A stretch of DNA of 64,000 bases from Hygrophila difformis (taxonomy: Eukaryota; Streptophyta; Magnoliopsida; Lamiales; Acanthaceae), in contig JAOANR010000003.1 of the NCBI GenBank assembly GCA_030278955.1, forward strand, positions 58,521,628 through 58,585,627, given 5' to 3'. Position 1 is the stretch's first letter; the number at the start of each line of letters is the position of its first letter. This document shows, one piece after another, positions 34,459-46,402 of this stretch. Made by a program: the position numbers and the translations under genes. Under the pieces are notes generated by a model. That model saw only the letters and a program-made list of their open reading frames with translations. It did no database searches and was not told where the DNA came from.

Positions 34459-36059
34459 AAGCAATGAATCAATAGATCTATCCTTCAAGAACTCCACAAA
34501 AATTTCAAAATCATCAAAAACCCTCAAAAAATATTCCCTGTTTACTATTCATTCAAAATTCGTTTTGCTCAGGTATGATTCTCTGAATTCTGAGTTCATA
34601 TTCGATTTTGTTGGATAGGTACACTCAAAATCATATAAATTTCATCAAGAACGGACATCGGGAGCCAAAGTTATGGCCATTTGAAAATTCTTGATGTTCT
34701 TGGTGTTCTTCATCCCAAAAACTCAAAAATATCCATATTTTGCTTCTTGATTCTGTGATTTTGTGTTTATGTGCTTGTTTTCACTTGTTTGAAACTCATT
34801 GTGTGGACATAGCATCATTTCATATGCATTTTGGTCATTGATTGCAAGATTGAACAAAGGGTTTGCTTAGTTTGCTTGCAAATTTCACTACATTAATTTG
34901 TTGATTATTTTCCACCTGGGGTCGTTGGGTCTGCTATATTGGAAGCAATGTTCTTATATATTTTGGGTGCTATCTTTCCAATGGAACCGATTTGAAAGCA
35001 TTTGGAGTTCATTTGTTTGGCCAAACATCGAAAACAAAAATTCTGCCACAGTGTACCCGCGAATGCAGCATATTTGGGAGTTCATAACTTCTTGAATTCT
35101 TTGAGTTTCTTGGTTAATCTTCAGTAATATTAAATCTTATTGAGTGCTGAATCCATAGAATTTTGAATTACCAAAATCGAAGTTTTTTGGGGTCACAATC
35201 AAACTTTTGGCAAAAGATGACAAATTCTGTCGACATTAACTTTGGACAAGAAGCGTGGGCGCGTCCAGCAGGCAATAACCTCCATTCCACTTTGTACCGG
35301 TCCATAAAATGTTAAAGTTCAATATCACTTCAGCTTCACACCGATTGATTACCATTTGATATACAAAAACTGAAATTGCACTAGTGTCCATAAATCTGAA
35401 AAATCTATCAACTTTGGATTTGAGTGTTTTGAGTGCAAAAGTGAGCTTCCAACATTTATTTGGGATTTTGGGCACACATATTTTGAGTGAATTTACAATA
35501 AAGTGAATATCGGACTGGCAGAATCTGAAACCTAGCCCGAGAAGCCACTTGAGTATTCGTACAATAAAGTGGATATCGGACTGACATTTTGTGAAACCCA
35601 AGCCCGAGAAGTCATTTGAGTAAATTGGGTTTCTTTTTTATTTTTCTCGAGTGTTTATTTTTATTTGTGAGATTTTATTTTTACACTTTAAATTGTGGAC
35701 TTAATCAATTAAAGGGGATTGAAAATTGACAAGCAAGTGCACTTTCAAAATTGCAATCTCTTACCATTTGCATGTGCATGTCATACACATATCCTACCGG
35801 TTGTTGATTGAGTCGAACAATTGCATTTTGTTTCTTGCATTGTGCATATATATATACTCAAGCCTTGATCTTCCTACTCAACATTGGATAATTTTATCTT
35901 GCAGCGCTTCAAGAACTGAATTGTGATCGAACTCAAGCTGTCGGACATTTGGATTGTGAGATTGAGTGAGGAAGAAAGAAAAGAGAAAATCACCAAAATA
36001 TTTTATTTTTATTTTTATTTTCTAACTTTTTATATATATAGCTAGTTCTTCTTTCTGAT
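34459..36059 (+). other. Untranslated leader of the gag-protease element
   Basis: 1.6 kb without a supported ORF. It contains a degenerate tandem duplication of about 70 bp (35491-35620) marked by ACAATAAAGTG...ATCGGACTG and AGCCCGAGAAG in each unit. Such long leaders are common in plant non-autonomous LTR elements. Confidence 0.5.
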
Positions 36060-36683
36060 ATGGCAGGTAATTCTGATACCACCATGATGGACTTACTGAA
36101 GAGTCTCAATGCAAATATGCTGGAAATGAAACAAGAATTCAGTTCTAAATTTGACAATTTAGAACAGAAAATTGTTGTCATCGATGAGAAATTTAATCAA
36201 GTGGATGCAAAAATTGTGGAATTAAATGAAAGGGTTGATATTCTTACTGAAGAAGTGGATCACCAATCTGCTAAATTGCAAGAGCACATCATTATCTCCA
36301 CCACTGAAGCTGAAATCAAATTTGATGCGACTGCATCATTTCTCAAGAAATCTATCAAGGACTTTGCTAGCCAACATGGTCAAAGAATGGCCGAAAGAAT
36401 TAAAACTCTTTTCCGCCAAGCTGGAAAAGATTTGACTGATAAATTGGAAGACCAAATTGAGAAGATAACAGGACAGATTGAAGGAAAATTGGAGTACGAA
36501 TTGGATCAGCTTGGGAAGCAACTTGAGGAGCACATGGTCGAGCGCAATAATCAGGCCACGAGCACCGATCTGATAGCCAGTTGTTCTTTTGAGATTTCAC
36601 AGATAATTTCTCAATTCAGGGAAGAATTAATTGATAATTTTAACTTTGAAATTGATGTTTTATTCGATAATTTCCATGGATGA
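36060..36683 (+). CDS. Coiled-coil N-terminal gag ORF, 207 aa
   Basis: The ORF begins MAGNSDTTMMDLLKSLN and is almost entirely amphipathic helix with heptad-like spacing (residues 8-100 and 120-165), as in the N-terminal multimerisation parts of plant gypsy gag proteins. It ends in TGA at 36681-36683. That stop overlaps the ATG (36676) of the next ORF by 8 bp in a different frame. The two were probably one gag once and were separated by a frameshift, but translational coupling cannot be excluded. There is no similarity to a host gene that I recognise. Confidence 0.6.
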   Translation: MAGNSDTTMMDLLKSLNANMLEMKQEFSSKFDNLEQKIVVIDEKFNQVDAKIVELNERVDILTEEVDHQSAKLQEHIIISTTEAEIKFDATASFLKKSIKDFASQHGQRMAERIKTLFRQAGKDLTDKLEDQIEKITGQIEGKLEYELDQLGKQLEEHMVERNNQATSTDLIASCSFEISQIISQFREELIDNFNFEIDVLFDNFHG

Positions 36684-37827
36684 TGTGGATCACCACATTG
36701 TGGACCCGCAATATATTTATGAACAAGTCATGGATACTGTCGAACAGAAGCTGCGATACAAGCTGAATGAAGAACTTGAAGAAATTCTGAATGATGAATT
36801 TGGCATCAAAAGGAAAGTCAGACCTCCTGAACAGTCGAATTGGGAACTCCAGTCATTTTCCAAAAATTCTACGACATCAGCCCAAGGAAGAAAAATACAG
36901 CAGAAGCCATCCTTACCCGAGGGAGTACCAATTGATGAGAAAACTGAATTTTCCCGAAGGTTAAGGAATCTAAAACAGGGCAGTAGAACCGTGCGTGAGT
37001 ACTATAGAAGCATGTTATTTCTGATAGAAGAAACTCACACAGAGGAGTCCGAGGAACAAGAGATGTCTCGTTTCTTATCCGGATTGAGGAAGGACATCCT
37101 CGATAAATTGGACCCGAATGGATATGTGGGCATCAATCACTTAGCAACTTCAGCCATGATTATTGATGAGCAAGTGCATAAAATTGCTCAAGGTCCCGGC
37201 TCTAGTTGTGCTTGGAGTACGAGTGGCATAAGCTTGTATGATCATCCGCTCACCAGCCCCAGCGACAGGAAGCTAATGAACTCACCATTGACAAATATTG
37301 GTACTTTTGGGAGTATGAAAGATTTGGCGGAAACGAGCAATCGGACAAATTCATCATTCGTGGTCGTCCCATTCATCGATCATGCAAAAGGAACGGAGCC
37401 AGTGTCCACCGAAATGGAACTAAGGGAGCACCTCTTTCACTGTCATTGCACTATTTTTAATGAGTCTTGTTATTTAATTGTGGATAGTGGAAGCTGTGTT
37501 AACATAGTGAGCTTGTACACTATTCGTAGGTTGGGAATACCGGTTGACGATCATCCAGAGCCGTATCGACTGCAGTTGGTCAATAATCATGGACTCGCAA
37601 GAGTTGATAGAAGAGCAAAGGTTCCCATCAAAATCGAAGGTTATGAAGAGCAGATTCAATGTGACGTCATGCCAATGAACACATGGCATGTCATTCTTGG
37701 GCATCCCTGGCTTTATGCTAAACATGCTCAATATTTTGCAAGGGAAAATTTAATTGTCTTCAGGCATAATGGCGCAAGGGATTTTCTCTACTCACAGTCC
37801 CCAACAACTGCTAGAGCAGATCGATAA
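36676..37827 (+). CDS. Gag and retropepsin-like protease, no polymerase
   Basis: The start ATG at 36676 fits better than the upstream non-ATG opening. The first third has the retrotransposon gag signature (FSRRLRNLKQGSRTVREYYR, FLSGLRKDILDKL). There is no CCHC zinc knuckle before the protease. The second half is an aspartic protease: YLIVDSGSCVNIVS carries the active-site DSG, and WHVILGHPWL is the conserved second motif (residues about 265-345). The ORF ends at 37827, where gypsy elements would continue into reverse transcriptase. Role: particle assembly and self-processing, with other enzymes supplied in trans. Confidence 0.8.
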   Translation: MDDVDHHIVDPQYIYEQVMDTVEQKLRYKLNEELEEILNDEFGIKRKVRPPEQSNWELQSFSKNSTTSAQGRKIQQKPSLPEGVPIDEKTEFSRRLRNLKQGSRTVREYYRSMLFLIEETHTEESEEQEMSRFLSGLRKDILDKLDPNGYVGINHLATSAMIIDEQVHKIAQGPGSSCAWSTSGISLYDHPLTSPSDRKLMNSPLTNIGTFGSMKDLAETSNRTNSSFVVVPFIDHAKGTEPVSTEMELREHLFHCHCTIFNESCYLIVDSGSCVNIVSLYTIRRLGIPVDDHPEPYRLQLVNNHGLARVDRRAKVPIKIEGYEEQIQCDVMPMNTWHVILGHPWLYAKHAQYFARENLIVFRHNGARDFLYSQSPTTARADR

Positions 37828-38391
37828 AATTTGATGCGGCAAATACGTGAAGAAGAAGAAGCCTATCGGGCCGGCACGCAAAGGCCACCGCAAAGGGCTA
37901 CGACTAAAGGAAAAGAAGCCGCATCCAGCTCCACCAAGCACTGTTCATTGATCATTCCCAGATTTACTATTGACACTCCGTGTCAAATTTCCTATGCTTA
38001 ATTTATCTGAATTTTATGATGATAATGGAACTAACTTGGTTGATATTTTTACAGGTGTTGATAAAGATCAAGATGAAAAATTTCAGTCACTCAGGTGAGA
38101 TTGTTCCAAAATTTGACAAAAATCATTTAACTGATAATTGTTATCATCTTTGCAGGGAATGGAAATATCGGAACAAGAAGGGTGATAAACTGGAATTCAC
38201 ATTGGAAGCAGGATCAGAAAAATACTTCTGCATTTTAGATCATATATCTAATGATTTCACTGAAAATATTTGTTTTACAAAAATGATACGAATTTGCAAT
38301 ACTTATGGATTTTCGGTTAGTGCAGGTATTGATTATCTGATTGGGTCGACTACAGCATCTTTTGCTATCAGCTTTGAAGTCCAAAGCTTTT
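37828..38391 (+). other. Remnant between protease and right LTR
   Basis: A 137-codon open frame (37980-38393) has no similarity I recognise and no reverse-transcriptase motifs. It may be leftover internal sequence. Confidence 0.4.
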
Positions 38392-38405
38392 GAAGGGGGA
38401 GAAGA
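38392..38405 (+). promoter_or_regulatory. Polypurine tract of the gag-protease element
   Basis: GAAGGGGGAGAAGA abuts the right LTR. Confidence 0.82.
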
Positions 38406-38995
38406 TGATGTAGTTATCCGGACTAACCCAAAAATTAATCCGGATCAAAATTCCAATGGGCCTAGATTAATTAAATGGAGCATACAAAGAACTATTTCGA
38501 GTAATCCGGATCAAGATTTCAGTAAGCTCGGACTGATTAAAGCAAGGAGAAGAAGCATTGGCCCAAAGGAATCAAAAGTCCAACAAAGGAAAATTGGAAG
38601 TGAGCTTGGCCCATCTCCACCCCACGCATGTCCATCCTGCGTGAAGCAATTGGAATCAGCATGGGTTAACGCAGGAGCATCGTGCGTTAACATTCAAAGT
38701 TCAAGAAGAGGTCACGCAAGGCCATCTTGAGTTAGGGGACTTTCTTCCCCAACGCACACGTCCCTTCCCTGTCGGCCTTGCTCCACCTCCGGCGCCAGCA
38801 GCTCCAGCGACGACCTCTACCCTCACCGTCGGACATCCCTCCGTCGTCAGCTCCGCCGCTTTCCCACTCTGGCCACCATCATCCCTCCACCAACAGCGGC
38901 TGATGTGGATGATGTGGATCACCGCATTGTGGACCCGCAATGCGGTGATCCACACCATCTTTGCTCTCGATCTTGGTCTACGGCAAGATCATCTA
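38406..38995 (+). repeat. Right LTR, internally deleted, 590 bp
   Basis: It follows the left LTR from TGATGTAG to CCACCAACAGCGG (38887-38899; left LTR 33095-33107), then loses about 1.3 kb and rejoins at about 38960. The junction is filled with a near-copy of 36676-36710 from the gag ORF followed by its inverted complement, giving a hairpin (GTGGATCACCGCATTG and its complement, 38916-38956). Confidence 0.82.
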
Positions 38996-39000
38996 TTCAT

Positions 39001-39599
39001 TCCCTTTTATATCCTAGCAACAAGCATTGAATTTATAATTATAAGTCATGCTTCTGTTTATTCACTAATAAATATCAATTCAAACAAATTGAAAATAATG
39101 CCCTTTTCAACTACTAAACAGTTCCCACAAAATCTGAAGATATAAACATCCATAAAGTATCGATGATCAATTTTTTTTTTTTTGGCTTAGCCAAAGCCAG
39201 ACGATGATCAATTGATGATAATTTGGCTGTAAGCTATTAAAAAAAAAAATCAATTGATATTGAGGTTAGAAAATTCATTGGTAAAATTCGTTCTTCTAAC
39301 TAGCAAACCTAATCCATAACCCATAACCCTTTTCATTCATTCTGTTTTTTGTGATTTTTGGTAGAATTCGTAATTTTCTACAAGTAATGTGGTCAATTTA
39401 GTATCCAGAGAAAAACCATATTGGGGTGACAGTTGCAATTTTAAAGATTTTTAGAGGTCAAACGTAATAATTGCAAACATAAGCAGTGAAAATGCAATTA
39501 TAAATCGAAAAGATGACCAGAGCGACGGGCGCCGGGGGTTGAATTTAAAAGGGCATTGAAGAAGTGGCGGACCCAACCGTTGGGACACTGTGCGACAAA
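39001..39599. other. Upstream region of the SUV2-like gene
   Basis: AT-rich, no ORF. It must contain the promoter and leader of the gene starting at 39600. No TATA box could be assigned confidently. Confidence 0.4.
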
Positions 39600-42500
39600 A
39601 TGGAGGGCGAGGGTTTCGACTACGACGAGTGGGACGCCGATTTCACCAACGAAGCGGTCAAGGCCGTGGAACTCGCCATGGCCACTCAGAGTTTATGTAA
39701 GGCGCCCCAGCCTCCGCCGCCGCCGCCGCCGATGCGCGATGTCAGCTATTCGCCTCCCCGGATTCTGTCTCAGCGAGTCCATAATGAAACTTCCCTCCGT
39801 GGGACCGTCGCTGATGATTGTTTTGATTCGTATGCGCCTCGCGAGACTTACTCCGCCAAGCAGCAGGAAATTGACACACTTAAGGTTCACACTTCACTTC
39901 ACATAATTGTGATTAATGTGATTACTTAGAGTATTATGAATGTTTATCCCGGGGGGGGGGGGGGGGGGGGGTGCGCGGGGGGTTCAATCTCTTTCTTTTC
40001 TTTTCTTTCGAGTTCATTGTATTTAAGTTGGAACTTAATGGGAAAGTTGATAAAGCTTTGCCTTTTCCTTGCGGTCGTCAATTCTCATTGCAGCAAGAGC
40101 TATTGCGCGTCACGAAACGCCTTCATGATATGGTAAGTAGTCGCAATGTGTTCCTTTGCATACGCACAATCGGTTGAGTAATTTATCTCTAGCTACTGAA
40201 AGACGTTAGAACGTTTTGTGCTGAGCTTGCAGGAGCAGGAATGCTCAGATCATAAAAGGGCAAGGGACAAAAAGGAGGAGGAGCTAAAAGTTTTGAAGTC
40301 ACTGGTTAAGGGAAAAGACGCTGAATCTAATCTCACAAAAAGTGCCGAGAGGTGAGTGTACTTCAGAAGTCTGGTTTAATGGATATCAACTTATGGCCTT
40401 TCTTAGCGTTTGGCTTGATATGCTACTAAGAGATGTTCCTCAGCTTGGTGAAGCGCTCACAAATTTTCCTACCAGTTTGTGCATCATCTGTGTGCAATTG
40501 ATTATGCATGCTTGTCTGATAAAATCATAAATCCTGGCTTTCTTGAGTTAAAGGGCTCTAAGCTAGCATGTGATTCCAATAATATTATCTTTTCTTCAGT
40601 TAGATATGATCTCTTGAGAAAACATAGTATGCAAATTCAAAGATGGGGATTCCGGATTCAGTATAATTCGCGTCAGCAACTGTCAAAGGCACTGTAACAT
40701 GTCTTGATAAATCATTATGATATGGATCTAGGAGAATGCTTATGATCTTCCCATTTTTTATTAACCTTGTATTGCATGAATAAAGATTTTTGTTTTAAAA
40801 AAAAATGGTAACAGGGACTGTTTGACAGCTCCTGGCATACCTGCTGTGGGTAAGAGCTCTAATTCAGGAAACAATGAAGGTCAAAATGTAGGTAAGCATG
40901 TTTTTCAAAAACCAACAATATGAAACTTTTTCTTCGTTTGTTGCCTGCCTCTTGATTTTACATTTTTCTTGTTCTTTGTTATATATTGGCACAATAGGAC
41001 GTAGTACAGTGGGCATAGATACAAGTGAAACTGCTGAAGCCAGCACTTCAGCTGCACAGAATGGCTATTTTGGCTCGGAGAAGTTGAATAGTCTATGGAA
41101 CTCACGCGAACAAAAGACGGGAAGAGTTCTGGTTGCAAAGCTGTTTAGTACATGTGAAGCAGATTTTCAAGTGTTGTTTGGATGGATGAACTCTCCTCAC
41201 AATGTCTCAGGCATTGGGCCGAAAAATGAATCATGTCCTGCTCAAACCACAGAAGCAGCAAATGAATCACGTCCTGCTCAACCCATAGAAGCTACAAAAG
41301 CATTATACCATGTATTGACTATGGTATGGTTCTGAATTAGTGAATTGTTTTATTTCCATTTTCAAGTGTTTTGTGGCAAAAACCACTTCGCAATATAAGT
41401 TTTTTAATATGAGAACACACACATTGTTCTATTCAATCCACATATTGCATTTGAAGAACTCTAGGAAAAGAAAAATGTCGGGTAAAAGTTTACTGTGCAC
41501 ATAATTTATCAGGAGATTATCAATTCTATGAAATATGACCAATGCTAACCATTCTATTGATTTTTATGATGCAAATAGTTGGTCTGTAATTCGTATTAAT
41601 TTTTTTAATGGAAGTTGAAAGTGTTGCCTCATATCACTGCTTGGATGTGCTTATTTCAATTTGTTGAGCTTTGTCTTGACATATGACTATATTTTTATTG
41701 CAATTGCAGGTTAGCAATGATGCCTTGAGATTGGAGGATTTGTTGGAAGCTTTGATGGATCTTTGCAATTTACAAAACGTGGGTCACAGCCTAAGTGTCC
41801 ATGTTTTGTTGACTTACCTTGGGTTTATAAGTTAGTAATTGTTTAATACCTTGTATTCTTTTCAGAGGGAATTTTCTTTGTTCTCTACCTGAGGCCTAAC
41901 TGAATTACTTTTCTCTTAAAAATCTTATTGCTTGCTTTGAGTTAATTCACTTCCAATGGGTTGAATCTATATGTGAAAGCTAATATTGTAAAATCTTCCA
42001 AGAAACTTTTGAAGTTATTCAGGACAAGGATGCCATATCCAATAAAAAAACAGTATAACTATGTAAGTTGAAATTGAGATTGACATATTTATTTTGGTAA
42101 AGGGGTGAAATTTTTCTTGCAATTCATTATTGATTCATGCCTAAACACATACCAGCCAATTTTTACAGTAATGCTATGTACTGTGTTTTGCTCTTAGGTT
42201 TTCTTTTCTTATGGTTAACTTTCAACTGATTTGATTTCTATGTTTCTCCTCTATATTTGATCTGCCTTGAAAAAAAAGTCAATTTCTATTGTAGGTGACT
42301 CTTGTTCATAGCTCTCTTCGTGTCTTGCACACAATTCTGCGTCATTCCTTCCCAATGGAAAAAGAATTTTGCAACAGGTGTGAACTTATCTTTAGTTTTT
42401 TTCTTTGCTTATATGAATGAGTTTTCAATTATATTGAATTAGTTTTGATTCATAGTATTTTATTGACATTGTTTCAATACAATATTCAGATTTAAGAATG

Positions 42501-44875
42501 ATTCCTGTCCCTTCCTTTCTGTTTGTTCCGTAATCTGAAGTATTGTTTTCTTCTTTCTATTTCCTTCGGAAGAAGAAAAGGAGACAAAAACTGAATTTGT
42601 AGTTTCAGATGTGCTCTTGTTACGTACTTTGACTTGAAATTCCAGTTTGATGTACCAGGGGAAATGTTTTGGTTGAAGAATCCTTCCATGGAAACACCAA
42701 ATCCAATATGTATGGGTGTGGAAATTTGGAAAACAAGAACCTGTATTTCGACAATCTAGCAAAGATATTTAAGGAGGGTCAAATTCCATGTGGACCGACA
42801 TTATCGAATGTTAAAGACCTTGGCTACTCTATGTTTTCTGATCAGAGATTTGGCACATCTATTTCTGTTCTGTATTGGGTTTCACTATTTGAACGCATGT
42901 GCAAAGTTGCTGTTGACAATAAAGAAGAAAAATTGCGATATGAGACACTTTCGGTCATGAATTTGGTTCTGATGAGACACAATGCCTATTCAGAAAGAGA
43001 TAAGTAAGTAATTTATGTTTGTTGGGGACATTCTCTGTGTCCATAATCCATCCTAAATTCTGAAGTTTCTACTTTGTGACAGATTTGCTGGGATACCTGT
43101 TGTTCGAAGTTTATCGCAACTACTAAGGAGAGGAGCTGGATTTTCTGTGCAAGATCAAGCCATTAATGCACTTTATCTACTGTGTAATTGTGAGTTTCTT
43201 TGTTTTCTTGGCTGAAAACAAATTGTGAATGTTCAATGTTCAACCATTTCCTTCACATTGTATTTTGTTCTTTTTTTATTATTATTTTTATTATTGTTAT
43301 TATAAGTTATGCATGCTATCAATCTATGCATTTAAAATACTTTATTATAAATCACTAAATTTTAGAACAATCATGACTGATTTTCATTTTTTATTTTTAT
43401 TTTTATTTTTACTTCTTTTTTTTTTTTTTTTTTTTTTTTTCTGTTTCTCAAAGGTTAAATGACCTGTGATGGACCTTTATTGTTGTGTATTTATTTTTGT
43501 GAAGATTATATACAATATCCTCATATCATTAGATACTTCAGGTGCTAAATTTTAATTGGTGTGATTGTTTCTCTCGCTGTATTCTTCAAAGGTCCTAAAG
43601 TCATGGGTATGCTTTGCTCTGGTTTTAAAGAGGCTGGTGATGTTTCAAGCTCCAAGAGTGTCGATGAGAAAAATTATTCCACTGTCCAAGAATGGAATGA
43701 TCTTTTAACTAGTCTTGCTGATTGTGTGGCTTCCTACGGAAGTTCAACAGCAGAGGTAAACTTGATTCTGTAAGGTTTACTATCGTATGCCTAAAATGCA
43801 AAATGTTTCTCAACATTGATTTAGTCTGCGCTTGATAAAACTGTATCACTACACTGGAGACGAGTTAATATTATTTTAAGTGTACAACGAATGGATTTAT
43901 ATTTGGGACCTTAATCAAGTTCGGTATCTGCTCATACAATTAATTGCTTGATTTATTCTTGGTTCTAGAACTCCAAAGTTTAGTGATTTTAGTGTTCCGA
44001 ATTACATGCCATGCTTATTGTCGAAGTATTTTGTTTACCCTTGTAGTCTTGTTCTATTAACTTGATTTGATGTGATCCATTCTTATTTAACTCATTGCTA
44101 AACTTTCAGGAGTTGAAGCTTCGAAGAAATGCTATTGTTTTTCTAGCTTTCTTAGGATCATCCAGCAATTCTGGAGTGGAAATTTTGCTGAGTTGTCAGT
44201 TTCTAAAGGGCACAAATTTCCTTCAAATCATTATGCATAGCCTAATATCAGATTTGGATCTTCAGGCACAAAAGCCTACCCCTCGACCTAGTGCTGTCCT
44301 AGAACAGTAAGCCACATACTCGATCTATCCAAAATTCAGAAGTTACTACTATTTTATTATTTTGGATGACAAACATTGTACTGGATCCCAAATTTTCAAA
44401 TCAAAACCTCTTTTATATCTTTAGGCATTGGTCTAATCGATGAGAAAATTAAATTTTGTATATAGTCTTTAAATTTGGGACATATTTAATCACACTGGTT
44501 GAATTATTCGTATCCCATCCCACCTAATGATGATTATTTCCCCCCTCTATAAGCCCTTTACCTGTTTCTACCTCTTGTTTTTACAAATTGTCTCTCGTTT
44601 CTCTTTTCAGGTGGTTACTGATTCGCGAGGCACTTATTTTTTTAAATAGGCTCGTGTCGCATCCTCAGCACGCAGTCCCAGTCTTACAAGCATTAACAAG
44701 CACAAGAGAAATAGCAAGCATTACTGTTGACATTGCCAACAGATTAACAAACAAAACCAAGCTATTTTCACACGATAGTATAGCAACGATGCAAATCAGG
44801 GAAACGGAAATTCTGGACTTGGCTTGGGTCTTCAAGAAGAGAGTTTTTGCATTCTTGGGAGATAACATAACATGA
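39600..44875 (+). CDS. SUV2: SUV2/ATRIP-like DNA-damage checkpoint protein, 12 exons, 691 aa
   Basis: Exons: 39600-39884, 40094-40132, 40233-40351, 40815-40891, 40998-41323, 41710-41778, 42295-42377, 42659-43003, 43083-43189, 43592-43755, 44110-44306, 44611-44875. All junctions are GT-AG and the phases agree. The N-terminus has an acidic-aromatic patch (EGFDYDEWDADF) like RPA-binding peptides, then a poly-Pro run, then a coiled coil at about residues 85-140 (KQQEIDTLK, RVTKRLHDM, RDKKEEELKVLKSL). The rest is helical, ending in QWLLIREALIFLNRLV and a C-terminal helix. This layout matches Arabidopsis SENSITIVE TO UV 2, the ATRIP orthologue that partners ATR kinase at RPA-coated single-stranded DNA (about 650 residues). 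An in-frame non-ATG extension upstream exists, but 39600 is the first ATG. Intron 1 carries a 21-base G run. The gene looks intact. Confidence 0.9.
39951..39971. repeat. G21 homopolymer in SUV2 intron 1
   Basis: A run of 21 G lies 66 bp after the exon 1 donor. Confidence 0.95.
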
Positions 44876-45594
44876 AGAGAGTGAGTTTCTAGTTCTCCAA
44901 TTTTTGCACCAACATATTCTGCAGGGAGTAAACCCTCGAGTAGATTGTATATGATGTATGTAATGTACTATATTTCATTTCTTCAGGGAAATTTTCCTCG
45001 TAAGTTCTTTGATAGCTCTAATGTAGTACTACATTTTTGACTTTGTATTGGATATTTCTATCTACATTTGTAGGAATGGTGATTTTTCTCTACAGCTAGC
45101 CAGTGATGTAGATTCATTGCCAGCCAATTAGCAGTACCTATTTGGAATAGTTGTTGTATTCTGTTAATTTTATTTTGATTTATTAACAATAACACATTCT
45201 CGATTAAATGTTGTCCGAATAAAAAACGTGGTACTCAACATGTCTCGTTTAACAATTCTAAACTCTTGAGGCCTTAGCTCACATCCTCTGGCAACCACCA
45301 AGAGGGATTTTATGTTTATAAGAAACAAACAATTGATGCATTAATGCTATTATAAGTACATTAATTTATAGATGAAGTATAAATTTTCTCGCTTTATAAT
45401 TAACCCTATTAAGAATTATACTTCGTTGTTTGCACTTTTGTCTTTAATACTTCTTTACCATAAAATTCTAATTAATGTAAACTCTCAGGCCGTGTAAGAT
45501 CATTTTAATTAATGGAGAATTTGTGTCAAGTACTGCTTGACCTTTAATCTGTGGACCGTGTACGTTTGCACATTTTAGCTTTAGCGAAAACAAC
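44876..45594. other. 3' region of the SUV2-like gene and spacer
   Basis: AT-rich, with no further gene. The 3' untranslated region presumably ends in the first few hundred bases. Confidence 0.4.
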
Positions 45595-45597
45595 TTA

Positions 45598-46058
45598 GAG
45601 CCTGTTTGGATTGGCTTTTTTCCAAGTGCTTTTGGCTTTTGCTTCTGCCAAAAGCACTTTTGAAGGAAAAAGAGTGTTTGTTTTGGCTTTTTAGAAAAAG
45701 CAAAAGCACCTCGAAAAGCTGCAAAAGTGCTTCTGGGAGAAGCAGCCCAGGTGGTGCTTCTCCGAAAAGCAGAAGCCAAAAGCACCTAGTAATGTGTGCA
45801 GAGTCATAAATGCCCCTATTAATTTATTTAAATTACACTATAAATATATACTATCATATATAAATAGCATATCCTTTTTGGTAATTTACACATTTCAAAA
45901 GCACTTTTCACTTTTATACATCCAAACACACTATTGAAAAAAAGCTGCTTTTTAAACATTCCATCCAAACACAAAAGTTAGCTGCTTCTGCTTTTGGCTT
46001 TCACTTCTGCTTCTGCTTTTGGCTTCTGCTTTTTTTAAAAGCCAATCCAAACGGGCCC
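45598..46058. mobile_element. Tourist-like MITE, 461 bp
   Basis: The termini GAGCCTGTTTGGATTGGC and GCCAATCCAAACGGGCCC are inverted. TTA flanks both sides (45595-45597 and 46059-46061), as for PIF/Harbinger elements. The interior is built from AAAAGCAGAAGCCAAAAGC-type repeats that also pair internally. The ORF on the - strand has a twin in the copy at 62470 and is repeat-derived. Confidence 0.87.
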
Positions 46059-46249
46059 TTAGGCGTTTTGGACAAAACACATTGGTTTGATTTTTGAAAT
46101 TTATAAGCTATTATAAATACTAAATATTTTGTATTTGAATTATTAAACTTTAAATGCTACTCAATTCCCAATTTTTTTAGTTTTTTGAACTCTAATCTTA
46201 ATTTTAAATTATATTGCCAAACATCATTACTTAAAAGTATACTACTTCC

Positions 46250-46392
46250 ACCAACAGCAGTTGGCTTGAGTGGATGGGGTTCTAGTTCCTTAAGCAAGGT
46301 CTCGGGTTCGAGCCTTGTGTATGCAAAAAACTGCTTTGGGAGAGGCGCCCTTAATTGCCCTTGCAGGCCTGGGGGATACCATGGTATTCACC
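46250..46392 (+). mobile_element. tRNA-derived SINE with an 18-bp target duplication
   Basis: 143 bp are flanked by a perfect 18-bp direct repeat TAAAAGTATACTACTTCC (46232-46249 and 46393-46410). TTGGCTTGAGTGG near the 5' end resembles an A box, and GGTCTCGGGTTCGAGCC about 45 bp later is a good B box. The 3' end has no poly(A) and finishes GGTATTCACC. The right copy of the duplication runs into the terminus of a Stowaway-like MITE, so the SINE landed at that MITE's edge. Confidence 0.82.
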
Positions 46393-46402
46393 TAAAAGTA
46401 TA

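Larger units (their letters stand above)
32613..38995 (+). mobile_element. Non-autonomous gag-protease LTR retrotransposon (TR-GAG type), 6.4 kb
   Basis: The left LTR 32613-34434 and right LTR 38406-38995 begin TGATGTAG and end CTACGGCA. Flanks CGATC (32608-32612) and AGATC (38996-39000) look like a 5-bp target duplication with one change. The primer site is at 34446-34458 and a polypurine tract at 38392-38405. The interior codes for a gag-like region and an aspartic protease, but no reverse transcriptase, RNase H or integrase; only about 580 bp remain after the protease. The gag and protease are of the Ty3/gypsy type. The element would depend on another element's enzymes. The right LTR is only a third as long as the left one. 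Confidence 0.85.

Noticed and set aside
45468..45785. 105-codon ORF with a twin at 62742-63065
   Set aside because: Both are readings of the Tourist-like MITE repeats, in opposite orientation.
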